Shown: positions 24,507 through 35,524 of the stretch, piece by piece
How the letters are laid out: every line of letters starts with the position of its first letter
How positions within the stretch are numbered: the stretch's first letter is position 1
DNA from: Anaerolineales bacterium
GTDB taxonomy: Bacteria; Chloroflexota; Anaerolineae; Anaerolineales; Villigracilaceae
Length of the DNA: 64,000 nucleotides
Reading direction: 5' to 3'
Assembly (NCBI GenBank): GCA_030583905.1
Contig: CP129481.1
Location: forward strand, 1,054,001-1,118,000
Translations under genes and position numbers: made by a program
The notes under the pieces: model-generated
What the model saw: only the letters and a program-made list of their open reading frames with translations
The model's database searches: none
Told to the model about the DNA's origin: nothing

Positions 24507-26303
24507 ATGGCTAAAGAATTTCACTATTCATGGGAATGGGATTTCGCCTCGTCTCCGGAGGCGTTGTGGACCCTTGTCTCGGATACCAACCGCTTCAACC
24601 GCGATACGGGTCTGCCGCCGATGCAGTTGCTGGGAATCGAAAACCGAGTGAAGCTGGTCAAGTTCAACATTCCGCTCGTGAATGTGATCTGGGAGGAGGA
24701 ACCGTTCGAGTGGACGTACCCCTATCGCTTTGGAATTTTGCGCCGCTATCGCACGGGTCCGCTTTTGGAAATGCGCGTGGACTGCCGCCTCGAACGGCAC
24801 GGCGCAGGCACGCGGTTGACGTATGAGGTTTGGGCAACCCCGAGGAATGTTTTGGGCAATATCGCCATTCCGCTGGTGATTGGGGTTGTAAGTCCGAAAC
24901 GATTTGGTGACGTGTTCAGGATGTATGACCGCATCGCTTCGCGCGGGGACCCGCTGCTGGTCGTCGCTGCGGGCAGGGATCTCACCCGAGCCGGACGCAA
25001 CCGATTCAAAAACCTGGGCGAGCGCTTGAAACAGCAAAGTGCGGATGAACGTGTGCTTGACCATCTCCATGAATATTTGCGCCGCGCCGATGACTTGTCC
25101 ATTCAGCGCATGCGCCCATACGCGTTGGCGGACGGCTGGGGTTTGCCGCGCCGAACTGTGTTGGAGACCTTTTTACGCGCCACGCGCGCAGGCATGTTGG
25201 ATATGTATTGGGATCTGCTGTGCCCCGAGTGCCGCGGCATGGCGGAAGACCATGCGCACCTTGAGGACGTTCATTCGTCCGCGCACTGCAGTACCTGTCA
25301 GATCGATTTCAACGCCAACTTTGACCACAATGTGGAAGTCATCTTCCGCCCGAACCCGTCCATTCGGGTGGTGGATGCGACTGTCGAATTCTGTGTCGGT
25401 AGTCCGCAGAGACAGCCGCACATCGTCTTTTCGTTGATCGTCCCGCCGCGCGAGCAATTGCCAATTTCCACCATGTTAGGCGCGGGGCGGTATCGCCTGT
25501 CTGCTTCGGGCATCGAAGGGTCGCAGATGCTGGCGGCTTCAGCGGATGCGCCCGACGTCAAAGATTTCCATGCGGATTCAGTCGGCTGGAGTAAGGAGAT
25601 CGAACCCATCGGACTTGCGCCAAAAATCCGTCTCATCAACGGCACGGACTTCGCCCAGACCTTTCAATTGGAGCATACCGTCTGGTCGGATCAGGCGGCG
25701 ACAGCGGCGGATGTGACCACCTTGCAGATCTTCCGCGATCTGTTTTCCAGTGAAGTGCTGCGCCCCGGCGAGGAGATCTCGGTCGGTTCGACGACGTTAA
25801 TGTTCACCGATCTGCGTCAATCCACAAAGTTGTATCGCGAGATTGGCGATGCGCCCGCCTTTGGCAGAGTGCGCGAGCATTTCGAGATTCTGGAGCAAGC
25901 CGTGGCGGCGGAGGGAGGCTCGATCATCAAGACCATGGGCGATGCCGTCATGGCGGCATTCCGCAGCCCGGTGTCGGCGTTGCGCGCAGTTTGGAAGGTG
26001 CAGGAGCAGTTGTCGGCGCGGGGCGAGCCGCCGTTGTCCATCAAGGTGGGTATCCATAGCGGACCGTGTATTGCCGTCAATCTGAACGACCGGTTGGATT
26101 ATTTTGGTTCCACGGTGAACATCGCCGCGCGCCTGCCTCATTTTTCGAAAGGCGGTGAGATGATCCTTTCCGAATCGATCCGCAATGACCATGAGGTGGT
26201 GGAGTTCCTGGAGAAAAATGCCCCGCCAAATTCGCTCTCGCGTTTTCAAGGTGACCTGCGCGGCTATGACGAACCGATGGATCTGTGGCGAATTAAACTG
26301 TAA
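24507..26303 (+). CDS. Class III adenylate/guanylate cyclase with SRPBCC and zinc-ribbon regions
   Basis: 598 aa, soluble. Residues 1-150 resemble an SRPBCC (START-like) lipid-binding fold. A zinc-ribbon pair follows (CPEC, Cys239/Cys242; CSTC, Cys261/Cys264), then a beta-rich middle domain. The C-terminal class III cyclase domain has both metal-binding Asp residues, Asp435 (FTDLRQST) and Asp479 (KTMGDAVMAAF), 44 residues apart as in active enzymes, and DYFGSTVNIAARL at the active-site helix. It should make cAMP (or cGMP) in the cytoplasm. A stem (AGACGAGT/ACTCGTCT, about 24468-24500) lies just before the start. The activating ligand is unknown. Confidence 0.88.
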   Translation: MAKEFHYSWEWDFASSPEALWTLVSDTNRFNRDTGLPPMQLLGIENRVKLVKFNIPLVNVIWEEEPFEWTYPYRFGILRRYRTGPLLEMRVDCRLERHGAGTRLTYEVWATPRNVLGNIAIPLVIGVVSPKRFGDVFRMYDRIASRGDPLLVVAAGRDLTRAGRNRFKNLGERLKQQSADERVLDHLHEYLRRADDLSIQRMRPYALADGWGLPRRTVLETFLRATRAGMLDMYWDLLCPECRGMAEDHAHLEDVHSSAHCSTCQIDFNANFDHNVEVIFRPNPSIRVVDATVEFCVGSPQRQPHIVFSLIVPPREQLPISTMLGAGRYRLSASGIEGSQMLAASADAPDVKDFHADSVGWSKEIEPIGLAPKIRLINGTDFAQTFQLEHTVWSDQAATAADVTTLQIFRDLFSSEVLRPGEEISVGSTTLMFTDLRQSTKLYREIGDAPAFGRVREHFEILEQAVAAEGGSIIKTMGDAVMAAFRSPVSALRAVWKVQEQLSARGEPPLSIKVGIHSGPCIAVNLNDRLDYFGSTVNIAARLPHFSKGGEMILSESIRNDHEVVEFLEKNAPPNSLSRFQGDLRGYDEPMDLWRIKL

Positions 26304-26307
26304 CCCA

Positions 26308-26336
26308 GACCGCCAGACAAACGTCTGGCGGTCTTT
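26308..26336 (+). terminator. Terminator of the cyclase gene
   Basis: An 11-bp perfect stem (GACCGCCAGAC with GTCTGGCGGTC, loop AAAC) followed by TTTT. Confidence 0.92.
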
Positions 26337-26347
26337 TCATGAGGCGC

Positions 26348-27298
26348 CTATTGTTTGGGTTTGCGGGCGACAAATTTCCAAACGAGCCAGACCAAAAAGA
26401 TGGGCGGTGCGAGGATGGGGACAAGCACGACAAAGAACCAGATCAGGATATCTAGAATGCTTTGATAGGCGCGGGTGACGGATTTCTTTGCGGAATCGAA
26501 CGTTTTACCGGGCGACCAACCTTTCGGTTCAGGCGTTGGAGTAGGCTGAATTTCAGGTAATTCAGGTTCGAAATTGATGGTGATTGTGGAGTAGGAAGAG
26601 CGGTCTTTCAAATAGTTCATGCGCCCTTTGATCTCCTCGATCTGGCGTTCGATCTCGGAAAGCTCTGCGTTGATGCGCAAAGCTTCATCCACGGTTTTGG
26701 CGTCATCGAGGAAGGACTTGATGCGCTCACGCGTGGCTTCGAGGTTGGTTAATTGGGATTGCAAATCCACGTATTGATCGGTTACATCCTCGCCCGAAGC
26801 GGATTCATCCAATACCTTTACAGCGAGTCCGCGCAGGCGGCTGAGTGTGCGTTCGAATTGCTGGACCGGCACGCCGATGGTGACGGTGGCATATTTGTAA
26901 TTTTCCCCGTCGCGGTGTGCTTGATACCATACGCGCGAGCTGATGATGTATCCGCCTACATCACTGACGGTCTGTGTAGCGCGGTCGATGGCATTATCAG
27001 TATCCTCCACCAGCAACTTGATCTCTGCACTTTTGATGATCATATGTGTTGTGGATGCAACAGCGGATTCTGACCCCGTGTTATACACGGGTCCTACCGG
27101 CAGGGCGGAGGACGGTTCCAACTCCTGTTTGGCGGATTCGGCTGCGGGGGCTTCAACTCCTCCTGAATCTCCCGCATAAAATTCGGATTCGGCGACAGCG
27201 GGCTGTTCATAAGCGGCAGGCGCGCTGCCTCCGCAGGCGCTGAGCAATAACAAGCCTAGCAGGACAGGCAAGGCAAACAGACTGAAACGTGATTTCAT
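26348..27298 (-). CDS. DUF4349 lipoprotein
   Basis: 316 aa. A signal peptide with lipobox LLSAC (Cys22) is followed by an acidic Ala/Glu/Pro linker, then the DUF4349 domain: two beta segments flanking a long coiled coil (LTNLEATRERIKSF ... ELSEIERQIEEIKGRMNYLKDRS) and ending STITINFEPE. One C-terminal membrane helix (ILIWFFVVLVPILAPPIFLVWL) and a basic tail finish the protein. It would thus be anchored at both ends with an extracytoplasmic coiled coil. The family's function is unknown. Confidence 0.9.
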   Translation of the reverse strand: MKSRFSLFALPVLLGLLLLSACGGSAPAAYEQPAVAESEFYAGDSGGVEAPAAESAKQELEPSSALPVGPVYNTGSESAVASTTHMIIKSAEIKLLVEDTDNAIDRATQTVSDVGGYIISSRVWYQAHRDGENYKYATVTIGVPVQQFERTLSRLRGLAVKVLDESASGEDVTDQYVDLQSQLTNLEATRERIKSFLDDAKTVDEALRINAELSEIERQIEEIKGRMNYLKDRSSYSTITINFEPELPEIQPTPTPEPKGWSPGKTFDSAKKSVTRAYQSILDILIWFFVVLVPILAPPIFLVWLVWKFVARKPKQ

Positions 27299-27368
27299 TT
27301 CATCCTCCAGTTGAATAGATTTTCGGCGTATGGATTAGACGAAGGGAAGGATGAAATGTTCCCCCAAT

Positions 27369-27407
27369 AAAAGACCTGACAGGCGTTCAAAACCTGTCAG
27401 GTCTTTT
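27369..27407. terminator. Bidirectional hairpin between the NUDIX and DUF4349 genes
   Basis: A 15-bp perfect stem (27369-27383 with 27393-27407) has an A run on one side and TTTT on the other. Its right arm contains the NUDIX stop codon at 27397-27399, so the terminator begins inside that coding sequence. Confidence 0.9.
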
Positions 27408-27843
27408 CATGAATAATGACTGCCTGTTTGCTCCATCCTTCCCTATGCGATCTGACCGTCAGTTCGGCCAGTTCGCGCGGCACGACGTTCTCCTTTACCA
27501 CATCTTCCAGCGGCATCCACATCGGGTGATAGGTCCCATTGAATTCATCAGGCTCATCATATTCCTCGCCTGTGCCGGTTCCAAATTCACCGCCTGTCCG
27601 CTGCACTAAGAAATACACTTGCTTACGCCTGCCCTCGCGCAAAACCTCCGCCGCAAGTTGCATTACTTCGACGTGAATGCCTAATTCCTCATACGCCTCT
27701 CGGACTGCGGCTTGCTCTTCAGTCTCGCCCTCGTCCACACCGCCGCCGGGGAAGGCGAAGTAATGCCTGCCTTGCTTGTGGCGTTCCATGAGCGCGAGTT
27801 TGCCGTCCTCGATCAGGATGATGCCGGCGCGCGGTCGTGTCAC
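27397..27843 (-). CDS. NUDIX hydrolase
   Basis: 148 aa. The Nudix box GGVDEGETEEQAAVREAYEELGI fits GX5EX7REUXEEXGU (split here only by name). It hydrolyses nucleoside diphosphates linked to another group; the exact substrate is not predictable. Last gene of the nusA operon, and it overlaps the ribF stop by four bases (27840-27843). The stop codon lies within the downstream terminator stem. Confidence 0.9.
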   Translation of the reverse strand: MTRPRAGIILIEDGKLALMERHKQGRHYFAFPGGGVDEGETEEQAAVREAYEELGIHVEVMQLAAEVLREGRRKQVYFLVQRTGGEFGTGTGEEYDEPDEFNGTYHPMWMPLEDVVKENVVPRELAELTVRSHREGWSKQAVIIHEKT

Positions 27844-28769
27844 GAACGATCCCCTTCTAGGATTTCGCGCGTTTGCTTCACGTCCCTGTGCATTTGTTCC
27901 ACCAATGCCTCCACCGAATCGAACTTCAATTCATTGCGCAGGCGCGCCACGAATTCAAGTTTCAGATGTTCGCCATAAATATCGCGGTCGAAATCCAGCA
28001 GGTATGCCTCCACACTTGCCACCTTCCGTTCGGGGGTGAAGGTGGGGTTGAAGCCGACGTTGGTCGCCGCCATGAAGCGCTCCGCGCCGAGCATCCCCCA
28101 ACATGCATAAATGCCGTTGACGGGGATCACTTTTTGATCGGGATAGTCAATATTCGCGGTCGGGAAGTTGATTTTCTTTCCGCGCCCCGCGCCGTGAATG
28201 ACCTCGCCGCCGACCTGGTAGCGATGACCGAGCAGGCTTGCGGCTTCGGATACATTGCCTGTGGAGATCAATTTGCGGATCTCGGTGGATGAGATCACGC
28301 CGCTTTCGTCGCTGACGGCTGGCACCACGTCGACGCTGTATCCCAGCTTCGAGCCGATCTCGGTCAGGCGCGCCGCGTTGCCCTCGCGTCCCTTGCCGAG
28401 CGCAAAGTCATAGCCGATCAGCAGGCGGCTGAGTCCGAGAGTCCGCTTGAGCGTGGACATATATTCATGGGCAGTGGCGGTTGACAGGTCGCGGGTGAAG
28501 CGCTGGGTGATGACCACATCTACGCCGAGCGCGGCGAGCAGATCCGCTCGTTCATCCCGCGTGGTCAGGCATTTGATCTCCTTGCCGGTCAACACGCTGG
28601 CGGGGTGCGGATGAAAGGTCAGCACCACGGCGGGAGAATCCGCTTCATGCGCCTCGCGGACAAGTTTTTCGATGATGGTGCGATGTCCGCGATGCACGCC
28701 GTCGAACACGCCGATGGTGAGCCAGGCATTGTGCAGGGAAAGTTCTTCGAGGGAGTGATAATGTTCCAT
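27840..28769 (-). CDS. ribF: Bifunctional riboflavin kinase / FAD synthetase
   Basis: 309 aa, standard length. The N-terminal adenylyltransferase half has GVFDGVHRGHRTII (nucleotidyltransferase HxGH-type motif) and the ISSTEIR motif. The C-terminal riboflavin-kinase half has GRGKKINFPTANI. It makes FMN and FAD in the cytoplasm. It is followed by NUDIX with a 4-base overlap and preceded by a terminator-like stem. Confidence 0.96.
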   Translation of the reverse strand: MEHYHSLEELSLHNAWLTIGVFDGVHRGHRTIIEKLVREAHEADSPAVVLTFHPHPASVLTGKEIKCLTTRDERADLLAALGVDVVITQRFTRDLSTATAHEYMSTLKRTLGLSRLLIGYDFALGKGREGNAARLTEIGSKLGYSVDVVPAVSDESGVISSTEIRKLISTGNVSEAASLLGHRYQVGGEVIHGAGRGKKINFPTANIDYPDQKVIPVNGIYACWGMLGAERFMAATNVGFNPTFTPERKVASVEAYLLDFDRDIYGEHLKLEFVARLRNELKFDSVEALVEQMHRDVKQTREILEGDRS

Positions 28770-28774
28770 ATATT

Positions 28775-28799
28775 AAAAAGCCGCCTTGTACGGCGGCTT
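28775..28799 (-). terminator. Terminator/attenuator between truB and ribF
   Basis: An 8-bp stem (AAGCCGCC with GGCGGCTT) is followed on the minus strand by a T run. It lies only a few bases before the ribF start, so it may partly separate ribF-NUDIX from the upstream operon. Confidence 0.7.
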
Positions 28800-28820
28800 A
28801 ATTTTATCCTATTCCAGTTG

Positions 28821-29747
28821 CTAATCTGAAGTGAAGAAGACCTTCTTGGGCTGCCATTCGGGCGCGCCGTCTTCACCGGCGGCGGGGATCATGAGGGCAA
28901 CCAGTTCGCCCTGTGTGCTGACGCCGCGCACTTTTTCGTAGACGGTGTCGGCTTCCTTGGCTTTGACGCGGTGCCCATGGCGCACGGCTTCCACTTCATC
29001 GGGGTTGAGTTCCACAGCGGGCCAATCACCAAGCGCTTCGGCGGCGGGGATCAGGTATTGGTACCAGTTGCCCGCGGTGAAGGCTTCCTGCAATTTGCGC
29101 AGGGGCACGGAATCGCGCAGGGTGAACTTTCCGCTCTTGGTACGGCGCAAGCCGACCAGATATGCGCCGCATCCCAGTGTTTTACCGAGGTCGTTTGCCA
29201 GCGAACGGACGTAGGTGCCGGACGAGCAATGCACGTCGATGACGACTTCGGGCGGCGTCCATTCGAGCACTTCGAGATGATGAACGGTGATCTTGCGCGG
29301 TTCGAGATCGACCTCTTCGCCTTTACGTGCCATTTCGTATGCCTTGCGTCCCTGCACTTTGACGGCGGAATAGGGCGGGGGCGTCTGTTCGATTTCACCG
29401 ACGAACGTCTTCAGCGCCTCTTCAAATTCCGCTTCGGTGATATTGGAAGGGTCTTTGGTGGGGGTGAACTTGCCTTCGGCATCGAAGGTGTCGGTGGTGC
29501 CGCCCAAACGGATGATCGCCTGGTAGCGTTTATCCGAAGCGGAGACGTATTCGCTCAGGCGCACGGCGGGTCCAACAAGGATGACCAGCACGCCGGAAGC
29601 GCGCGGGTCGAGCGTGCCGGTATGTCCTGCGCGCCGCAGACCCGTACCGTTCCTGATTGCCTGTACAACATCGTGGGATGTCATCCCGACAGGTTTATCC
29701 ACCACAAGAGCGCCCGAGATGGCGTTTTTTATATCCTGACTATTCAT
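28821..29747 (-). CDS. truB: tRNA pseudouridine-55 synthase
   Basis: 308 aa. The catalytic-Asp motif is GHTGTLDPRASGVL. Other family blocks are KPVGMTSHDVV at the N-terminus, YSAVKVQGRKAYEMARKGE, and the CSSGTYVRSLANDLG signature. It makes pseudouridine 55 in the T loop of tRNAs. The C-terminal part includes a PUA-like segment. It lies in the usual place between nrnA and ribF. Confidence 0.97.
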   Translation of the reverse strand: MNSQDIKNAISGALVVDKPVGMTSHDVVQAIRNGTGLRRAGHTGTLDPRASGVLVILVGPAVRLSEYVSASDKRYQAIIRLGGTTDTFDAEGKFTPTKDPSNITEAEFEEALKTFVGEIEQTPPPYSAVKVQGRKAYEMARKGEEVDLEPRKITVHHLEVLEWTPPEVVIDVHCSSGTYVRSLANDLGKTLGCGAYLVGLRRTKSGKFTLRDSVPLRKLQEAFTAGNWYQYLIPAAEALGDWPAVELNPDEVEAVRHGHRVKAKEADTVYEKVRGVSTQGELVALMIPAAGEDGAPEWQPKKVFFTSD

Positions 29748-29838
29748 TACAATCCTCCTGCTTCATGATTCGAGTTAATTATGACATAATTGTCGGAATA
29801 TGCAATTAGCACATTGGAACTATTTTTATCGTTCGTCC

Positions 29839-30795
29839 TTACAAATTTAACAACTGCCTTGTCTTACTAAGAACTTCCTGTTGGACTTCGCTCAAACTTC
29901 CCTCGATATCTGCTCCTGCGGCGGCGGCATGACCTCCGCCCTTGAAATAAGTTGCAACTGGGGATACATCCACGCCCGGCTCCAGTGCGCGCCAAGAGAT
30001 CTTGACATGATTGTTATTCTGCTGGACGAAAACCATGCCCACTTTGTTCCCGTCGATGGCGGAGATCATATTGATCAGGTCCGCGTCATCGTTCCCGCTG
30101 TAGCCTGTCCGTTTGCGGTCTTCGAGCGTGAGCGTCCCCCAGACGATTCCATGTTTGCTCTCGAGGCTGGTAAGTCCCGCGCCCCAGTATTTTGCGGCGG
30201 GGAAGGTCTTCCGCACCAATGATTTCATGTAGATTTCGGGCAGGTCCACGCCGGTCTCCATCAAACCCGCGGCTTGACGCAGCGCCTCGGGAGTGATATT
30301 GGATGTACGGAAGCCAAGCGTGTCGGTCAGGATGCCGGTCAACAAGGCGGCGGCGATGGGTTTGGTGATGTCAAAGCCCCATTCAGGCAGGTGATTGGTG
30401 AGGATCGCCGCCGTGGCGACCTCTTCCGCTTCGATCAGGTTGAGTTTGCCGAACTTTTCATTGGTAACATGATGGTCGATATTGATATCGGGTTGACCAA
30501 GATCCTGAAATACTTTCCCCACGCGCCGAAAATCGGCACAGTCCACGGTGATGAACGTATCATGTTCCCTGCTTGGTTCCTTCTTGATAAGCTCACTGCC
30601 TTCAAGGTACTTGAAGGAGGACGGCACGCCGTCTGCCAGTACCATTTCAACAGATTTTCCTGCATTTTGTAACGCCAGTCCCAGACCTAGCACTGAGCCG
30701 ATCGCATCCCCATCCGGGCGCACGTGCGAAGCAATGACGATCTTCTTCGCAGAATGTAATCTATTCTTTATCTCCCCTGTGAGCTGATTGTCCAC
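29839..30795 (-). CDS. nrnA: DHH/DHHA1 phosphoesterase, oligoribonuclease NrnA type
   Basis: 318 aa. DHH-family motifs: ASHVRPDGDAIGS (I), TVDCADFRRVG (II), NIDHHVTNEKFG (III, DHH) and the C-terminal DHHA1 GGGHAAAAGADIEG. NrnA degrades nanoRNAs and dephosphorylates pAp. The start is GTG 30795, behind AAGGA nine bases upstream. A longer frame opens at TTG 30843 but would add 16 residues of no family character. The neighbours rbfA and truB are the standard context. Confidence 0.93.
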   Translation of the reverse strand: MDNQLTGEIKNRLHSAKKIVIASHVRPDGDAIGSVLGLGLALQNAGKSVEMVLADGVPSSFKYLEGSELIKKEPSREHDTFITVDCADFRRVGKVFQDLGQPDINIDHHVTNEKFGKLNLIEAEEVATAAILTNHLPEWGFDITKPIAAALLTGILTDTLGFRTSNITPEALRQAAGLMETGVDLPEIYMKSLVRKTFPAAKYWGAGLTSLESKHGIVWGTLTLEDRKRTGYSGNDDADLINMISAIDGNKVGMVFVQQNNNHVKISWRALEPGVDVSPVATYFKGGGHAAAAGADIEGSLSEVQQEVLSKTRQLLNL

Positions 30796-30849
30796 TAGTG
30801 TATATCCTTCAAAGAGAATTAAGTTGTACAGTCGTCCCGTCAACAGGGG

Positions 30850-31197
30850 TCACTTCTTTCTTAACCCTGCCAGCAGCTTTTCGATATGGTCTGCGTTTTC
30901 GGGAGTCGGATCCCAGTGGAACCTGAGTTTGGGAAATGCGCGCAGGTCCACGCGCGAGGCGAGAGTCCGCCTGATGAAACCGGAGGCAGATTCGAGCCCG
31001 GCAAGAACGTCGGCGGAGCGTGAAGCGCCCTCAATGGCTGAGACGTACACATCCGCGAAGGCAAGTTCCCTGTCTATCTTTACGTCCGTGACGAAGATTT
31101 GTTGCAGGCGCGGATCGCTGATCTCACGGATGAGCAGCTCGGAAAGTTCCTGTTGTATGCGGTCTGCAATGCGTTGTAATCGTATTCCTGATGGCAT
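30850..31197 (-). CDS. rbfA: Ribosome-binding factor A
   Basis: 115 aa. KH-like maturation factor of the 30S subunit, needed for 16S rRNA 5'-end processing and cold adaptation. ELSELLIREISDPRLQQIFVTDVKI and the C-terminal LRFHWDPTPENADHIEKLL are characteristic. It follows infB by 39 bases. Confidence 0.96.
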   Translation of the reverse strand: MPSGIRLQRIADRIQQELSELLIREISDPRLQQIFVTDVKIDRELAFADVYVSAIEGASRSADVLAGLESASGFIRRTLASRVDLRAFPKLRFHWDPTPENADHIEKLLAGLRKK

Positions 31198-31236
31198 GAT
31201 TAACTGGGGCGGAGTTTTTCCCCGCCCCGGTTGCCC

Positions 31237-33006
<1,770 letters not shown>

Positions 33007-33091
33007 AAGCCACCTCCTTCTTGAAAAACATCTCTCAAAATTCGGTTTCCATCAGGCAGCCTGTGAGCGAGTGGCTAATCGTTCACAGGTC

Positions 33092-33409
33092 TTAACCGCT
33101 GGTTTCTTCTTCGGGTGGAAGACCGTTCATGAATTCTTCCAAATGCGCGCGATCATCATGGCTCAATTCCGTTTTCAGCGCATGAGCCAGCGCGCCTTTC
33201 AGTCCGCGTTCCCAACAGGAACGGCGGTCATGCAGGTAGGCGCCCCGCCCAGCCAACTTTCCGGTCGGATCCACACGCACGCCCTCGGGCGAACGGACAA
33301 TCCGCAGCATTATCCGCTTCGGCAGGACTTCACGGCATCCTACGCAGGTGCGCTGGGGCACATGTTTTACACGTTGTGCAGGTTTTTTCTTCACCTTCAA
33401 TTCATCCAC
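33092..33409 (-). CDS. ylxR: YlxR (DUF448) family RNA-binding protein
   Basis: 105 aa. The family's GRGAYLH signature and the TCVGCREVLPKRIMLRIVR opening are present. YlxR is a small nucleoid- or RNA-associated protein nearly always between nusA and infB, as here. A basic N-terminus and acidic C-terminal tail are seen. Confidence 0.93.
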   Translation of the reverse strand: MDELKVKKKPAQRVKHVPQRTCVGCREVLPKRIMLRIVRSPEGVRVDPTGKLAGRGAYLHDRRSCWERGLKGALAHALKTELSHDDRAHLEEFMNGLPPEEETSG

Positions 33410-33438
33410 CTCCTCCGTTCAGGAGGAGGGACTTTTTT

Positions 33439-35328
33439 CTACCATTCCTCTTCGTTGCCATCACCGCCGCGTTTATGTTTCTTGCGGCCCACAACTTCGC
33501 CGAGGCTCTCATCGAACTCGAGTGTAACGCCCTTCTTCTTGCCCTTCTTGCCTTTTTTCTTGTCGTCGGACGAACTTTCATCCGCATCGGCAGGCGATTG
33601 GAACATCTCAGGCTTCATCTGGAACAATTCATCCAGTGAGACCCCATCCTTCGCATGTTCATCGTCTTCTTCTTCGACGACTTTCTTCGCATCTTTCTTC
33701 CGTTCGGCTGGTTTCTCATCCGCGGGCGCTTCCTCCACTGGAGCGGGTTCCGCTACCGCCTCAACCGCAGCCTCGACCACAGCGACGGGTTCTTCCGTGA
33801 CCACAGCCTCAGGCGCAGGTTCAGGCTCGGGGAAGGTCAGCGCAGCGATCACTTCCTCGATGTTCTGGATGGCTTTCGCGCCGATTCCCGCCAACCCAAG
33901 CACCTTGTTGGGATCGGTCTTCATATCGAACATCAACTGACCAATGGTTTCATAATTCGCCTCGGTCAGAATATTGAAGATATGTTCCTTGATGCCAGCC
34001 TGATCAAGCGGCATATTGAATGCCGCCACAGGGATCTCTGCGCGCGCGGCGGACAGGCGTTCGTCTTCCACGCGGGCGGCTTCTTCCTTGATCTGGATGG
34101 TGCGGCGTTCCACACGGTCCACGAACTGACCGAGCAAGGAATATTCCTCCGGCGTAACGGCGCGGTCTTCCGCCTTCTTGGCAAGGATCTCTTCGATCTG
34201 CGGCATCTGTTCCACAGCCGCGGGGAGCATCGCCGCCAGTTCAGAATCAGTTTTCAGTTTGTTAAGAGCGTCGCCTGCGGCTTCCGTCAACGACTTGATG
34301 TCGATGCGCCAGCCGGTCAACTTGGCGGCTAGACGCGCGTTCTGCCCATCACGCCCGATGGCGAGGCTCAACTGGTCTTCACCGACCACCACGGTGGCGG
34401 TGCGGGCATCCTTGTCTTCCGCGAGATACACGCCGCTGACGCGCGCCGGGGAGATGGCTTTGGAAATGTAAACGATGGGATCGGGATCCCATTGGATGAT
34501 GTCTATTTTCTCGTCGTGCAATTCCTTGACGATGGCTTGAATGCGCACGCCCTTGATGCCCACACACGCGCCGACCGGGTCGATGCCGGGCTGGGTGGCG
34601 GAGACCGCCACTTTGGCGCGCGCGCCGGGTTCGCGTGAGATGGCGCGGATCTCAACGATGCCGTGATAGATCTCAGGGACTTCGTTCTCGAGCAGGCGGC
34701 GCAGGAAGTTGCGGTGCGCGCGAGAGAGAATGATCTGCGGACCGCGCGTGCCGTCCTTCACTTCCATCACCACCGCGCGGACGCGGTCATGCAGTTTCAG
34801 GCGTTCGCCGGGAATTTTCTGATTGTTCGGCATCAAGCCTTCGGCTTTCATATCCAAGCCGATGGTGATGCCCTGCGCATTGATCGCCTGAACGAGACCC
34901 GAAACGATCTCGCCTTCCTGACGCTGGAAGTATTCCATTTGGTTCGAGCGTTCCGCCTCGCGGATGCGCTGCTGGATGACCTGGCGGGCGGTCTGTGCCG
35001 CCACGCGTCCGAAGTCGGCGGGAGTGGTTTCAACGATCACCATGTCGCCGGGCTGCGCCTCGGGGTTGACCTTGCGCGCCTCGTCCAACAAAACTTCCGT
35101 GCGGTCATCGACAATGGAATCCTCGACGACTTCCTTCTCGGCATAGACCGTGACCAGCCCCGTCTCCGGGTCCAGTTTCGCTTCCACATGCTGGGCAGTG
35201 GATGCGCCCACAGCGCGCCGATATGCGGAAACCATCGCCGACTCGATCGCGGAGACCACCACATCTTTGGCGAGTTGTTTCTCTTCCAATACTTCGTTGA
35301 ATGCTAACGCAAAATCAGTTTTTGCCAT
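33439..35328 (-). CDS. nusA: Transcription factor NusA with long C-terminal extension
   Basis: 629 aa, much longer than the about 350-500 of most NusA. Residues 1-345 are the normal core: N-terminal polymerase-binding domain, S1 domain, and two KH domains ([35 protein letters not shown]). After a helical segment comes a helix-hairpin-helix-like unit ([18 protein letters not shown], near residue 500). It is followed by an Ala/Glu/Pro/Val acidic stretch, a Lys-rich stretch and a basic/acidic tail ending EEEW. The HhH unit replaces the acidic repeats of proteobacterial NusA. rimP, the usual preceding gene, is absent. Confidence 0.97.
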   Translation of the reverse strand: MAKTDFALAFNEVLEEKQLAKDVVVSAIESAMVSAYRRAVGASTAQHVEAKLDPETGLVTVYAEKEVVEDSIVDDRTEVLLDEARKVNPEAQPGDMVIVETTPADFGRVAAQTARQVIQQRIREAERSNQMEYFQRQEGEIVSGLVQAINAQGITIGLDMKAEGLMPNNQKIPGERLKLHDRVRAVVMEVKDGTRGPQIILSRAHRNFLRRLLENEVPEIYHGIVEIRAISREPGARAKVAVSATQPGIDPVGACVGIKGVRIQAIVKELHDEKIDIIQWDPDPIVYISKAISPARVSGVYLAEDKDARTATVVVGEDQLSLAIGRDGQNARLAAKLTGWRIDIKSLTEAAGDALNKLKTDSELAAMLPAAVEQMPQIEEILAKKAEDRAVTPEEYSLLGQFVDRVERRTIQIKEEAARVEDERLSAARAEIPVAAFNMPLDQAGIKEHIFNILTEANYETIGQLMFDMKTDPNKVLGLAGIGAKAIQNIEEVIAALTFPEPEPAPEAVVTEEPVAVVEAAVEAVAEPAPVEEAPADEKPAERKKDAKKVVEEEDDEHAKDGVSLDELFQMKPEMFQSPADADESSSDDKKKGKKGKKKGVTLEFDESLGEVVGRKKHKRGGDGNEEEW

Positions 35329-35362
35329 ACCTACCTTGCTCCATGACTCCTTATATAAGCGA

Positions 35363-35385
35363 AGAAGTGGGGGCTACCCACTTCT
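35363..35385 (-). promoter_or_regulatory. Leader hairpin before nusA (rimP-leader-like)
   Basis: A 9-bp stem (AGAAGTGGG with CCCACTTCT, five-base loop) in the 5' untranslated region of nusA, without a T run. It resembles the AGTGGGC/GCCCACT hairpin that precedes rimP-nusA in other bacteria. No covariance search was done. Confidence 0.55.
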
Positions 35386-35421
35386 CGGTGTCTTCTCTAT
35401 TGGGTTGTCCGTACGCGCGAA

Positions 35422-35450
35422 ATTCTAGCATAAAGGCGTTGAAGGCGCAA
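35422..35450 (-). promoter_or_regulatory. Promoter of the nusA-infB operon
   Basis: On the minus strand: TTGCGC (35445-35450), 17-nt spacer, TAGAAT (35422-35427) with an extended -10 TGC. It gives a leader of roughly 85-90 bases that includes the conserved hairpin. Confidence 0.7.
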
Positions 35451-35511
35451 GGGATTTGATGCTCGCGGTCTCAAATCTTCACGCAAAAGCCAAATTTATG
35501 ACCGCGCTGGG

Positions 35512-35517
35512 TATAAT
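35512..35517 (+). promoter_or_regulatory. -10 element of a leaderless methyltransferase mRNA
   Basis: TATAAT ends seven bases before ATG 35525, so transcription would start at or near the initiation codon. No Shine-Dalgarno and no clear -35 are seen. Confidence 0.5.
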
Positions 35518-35524
35518 CCCTGCC

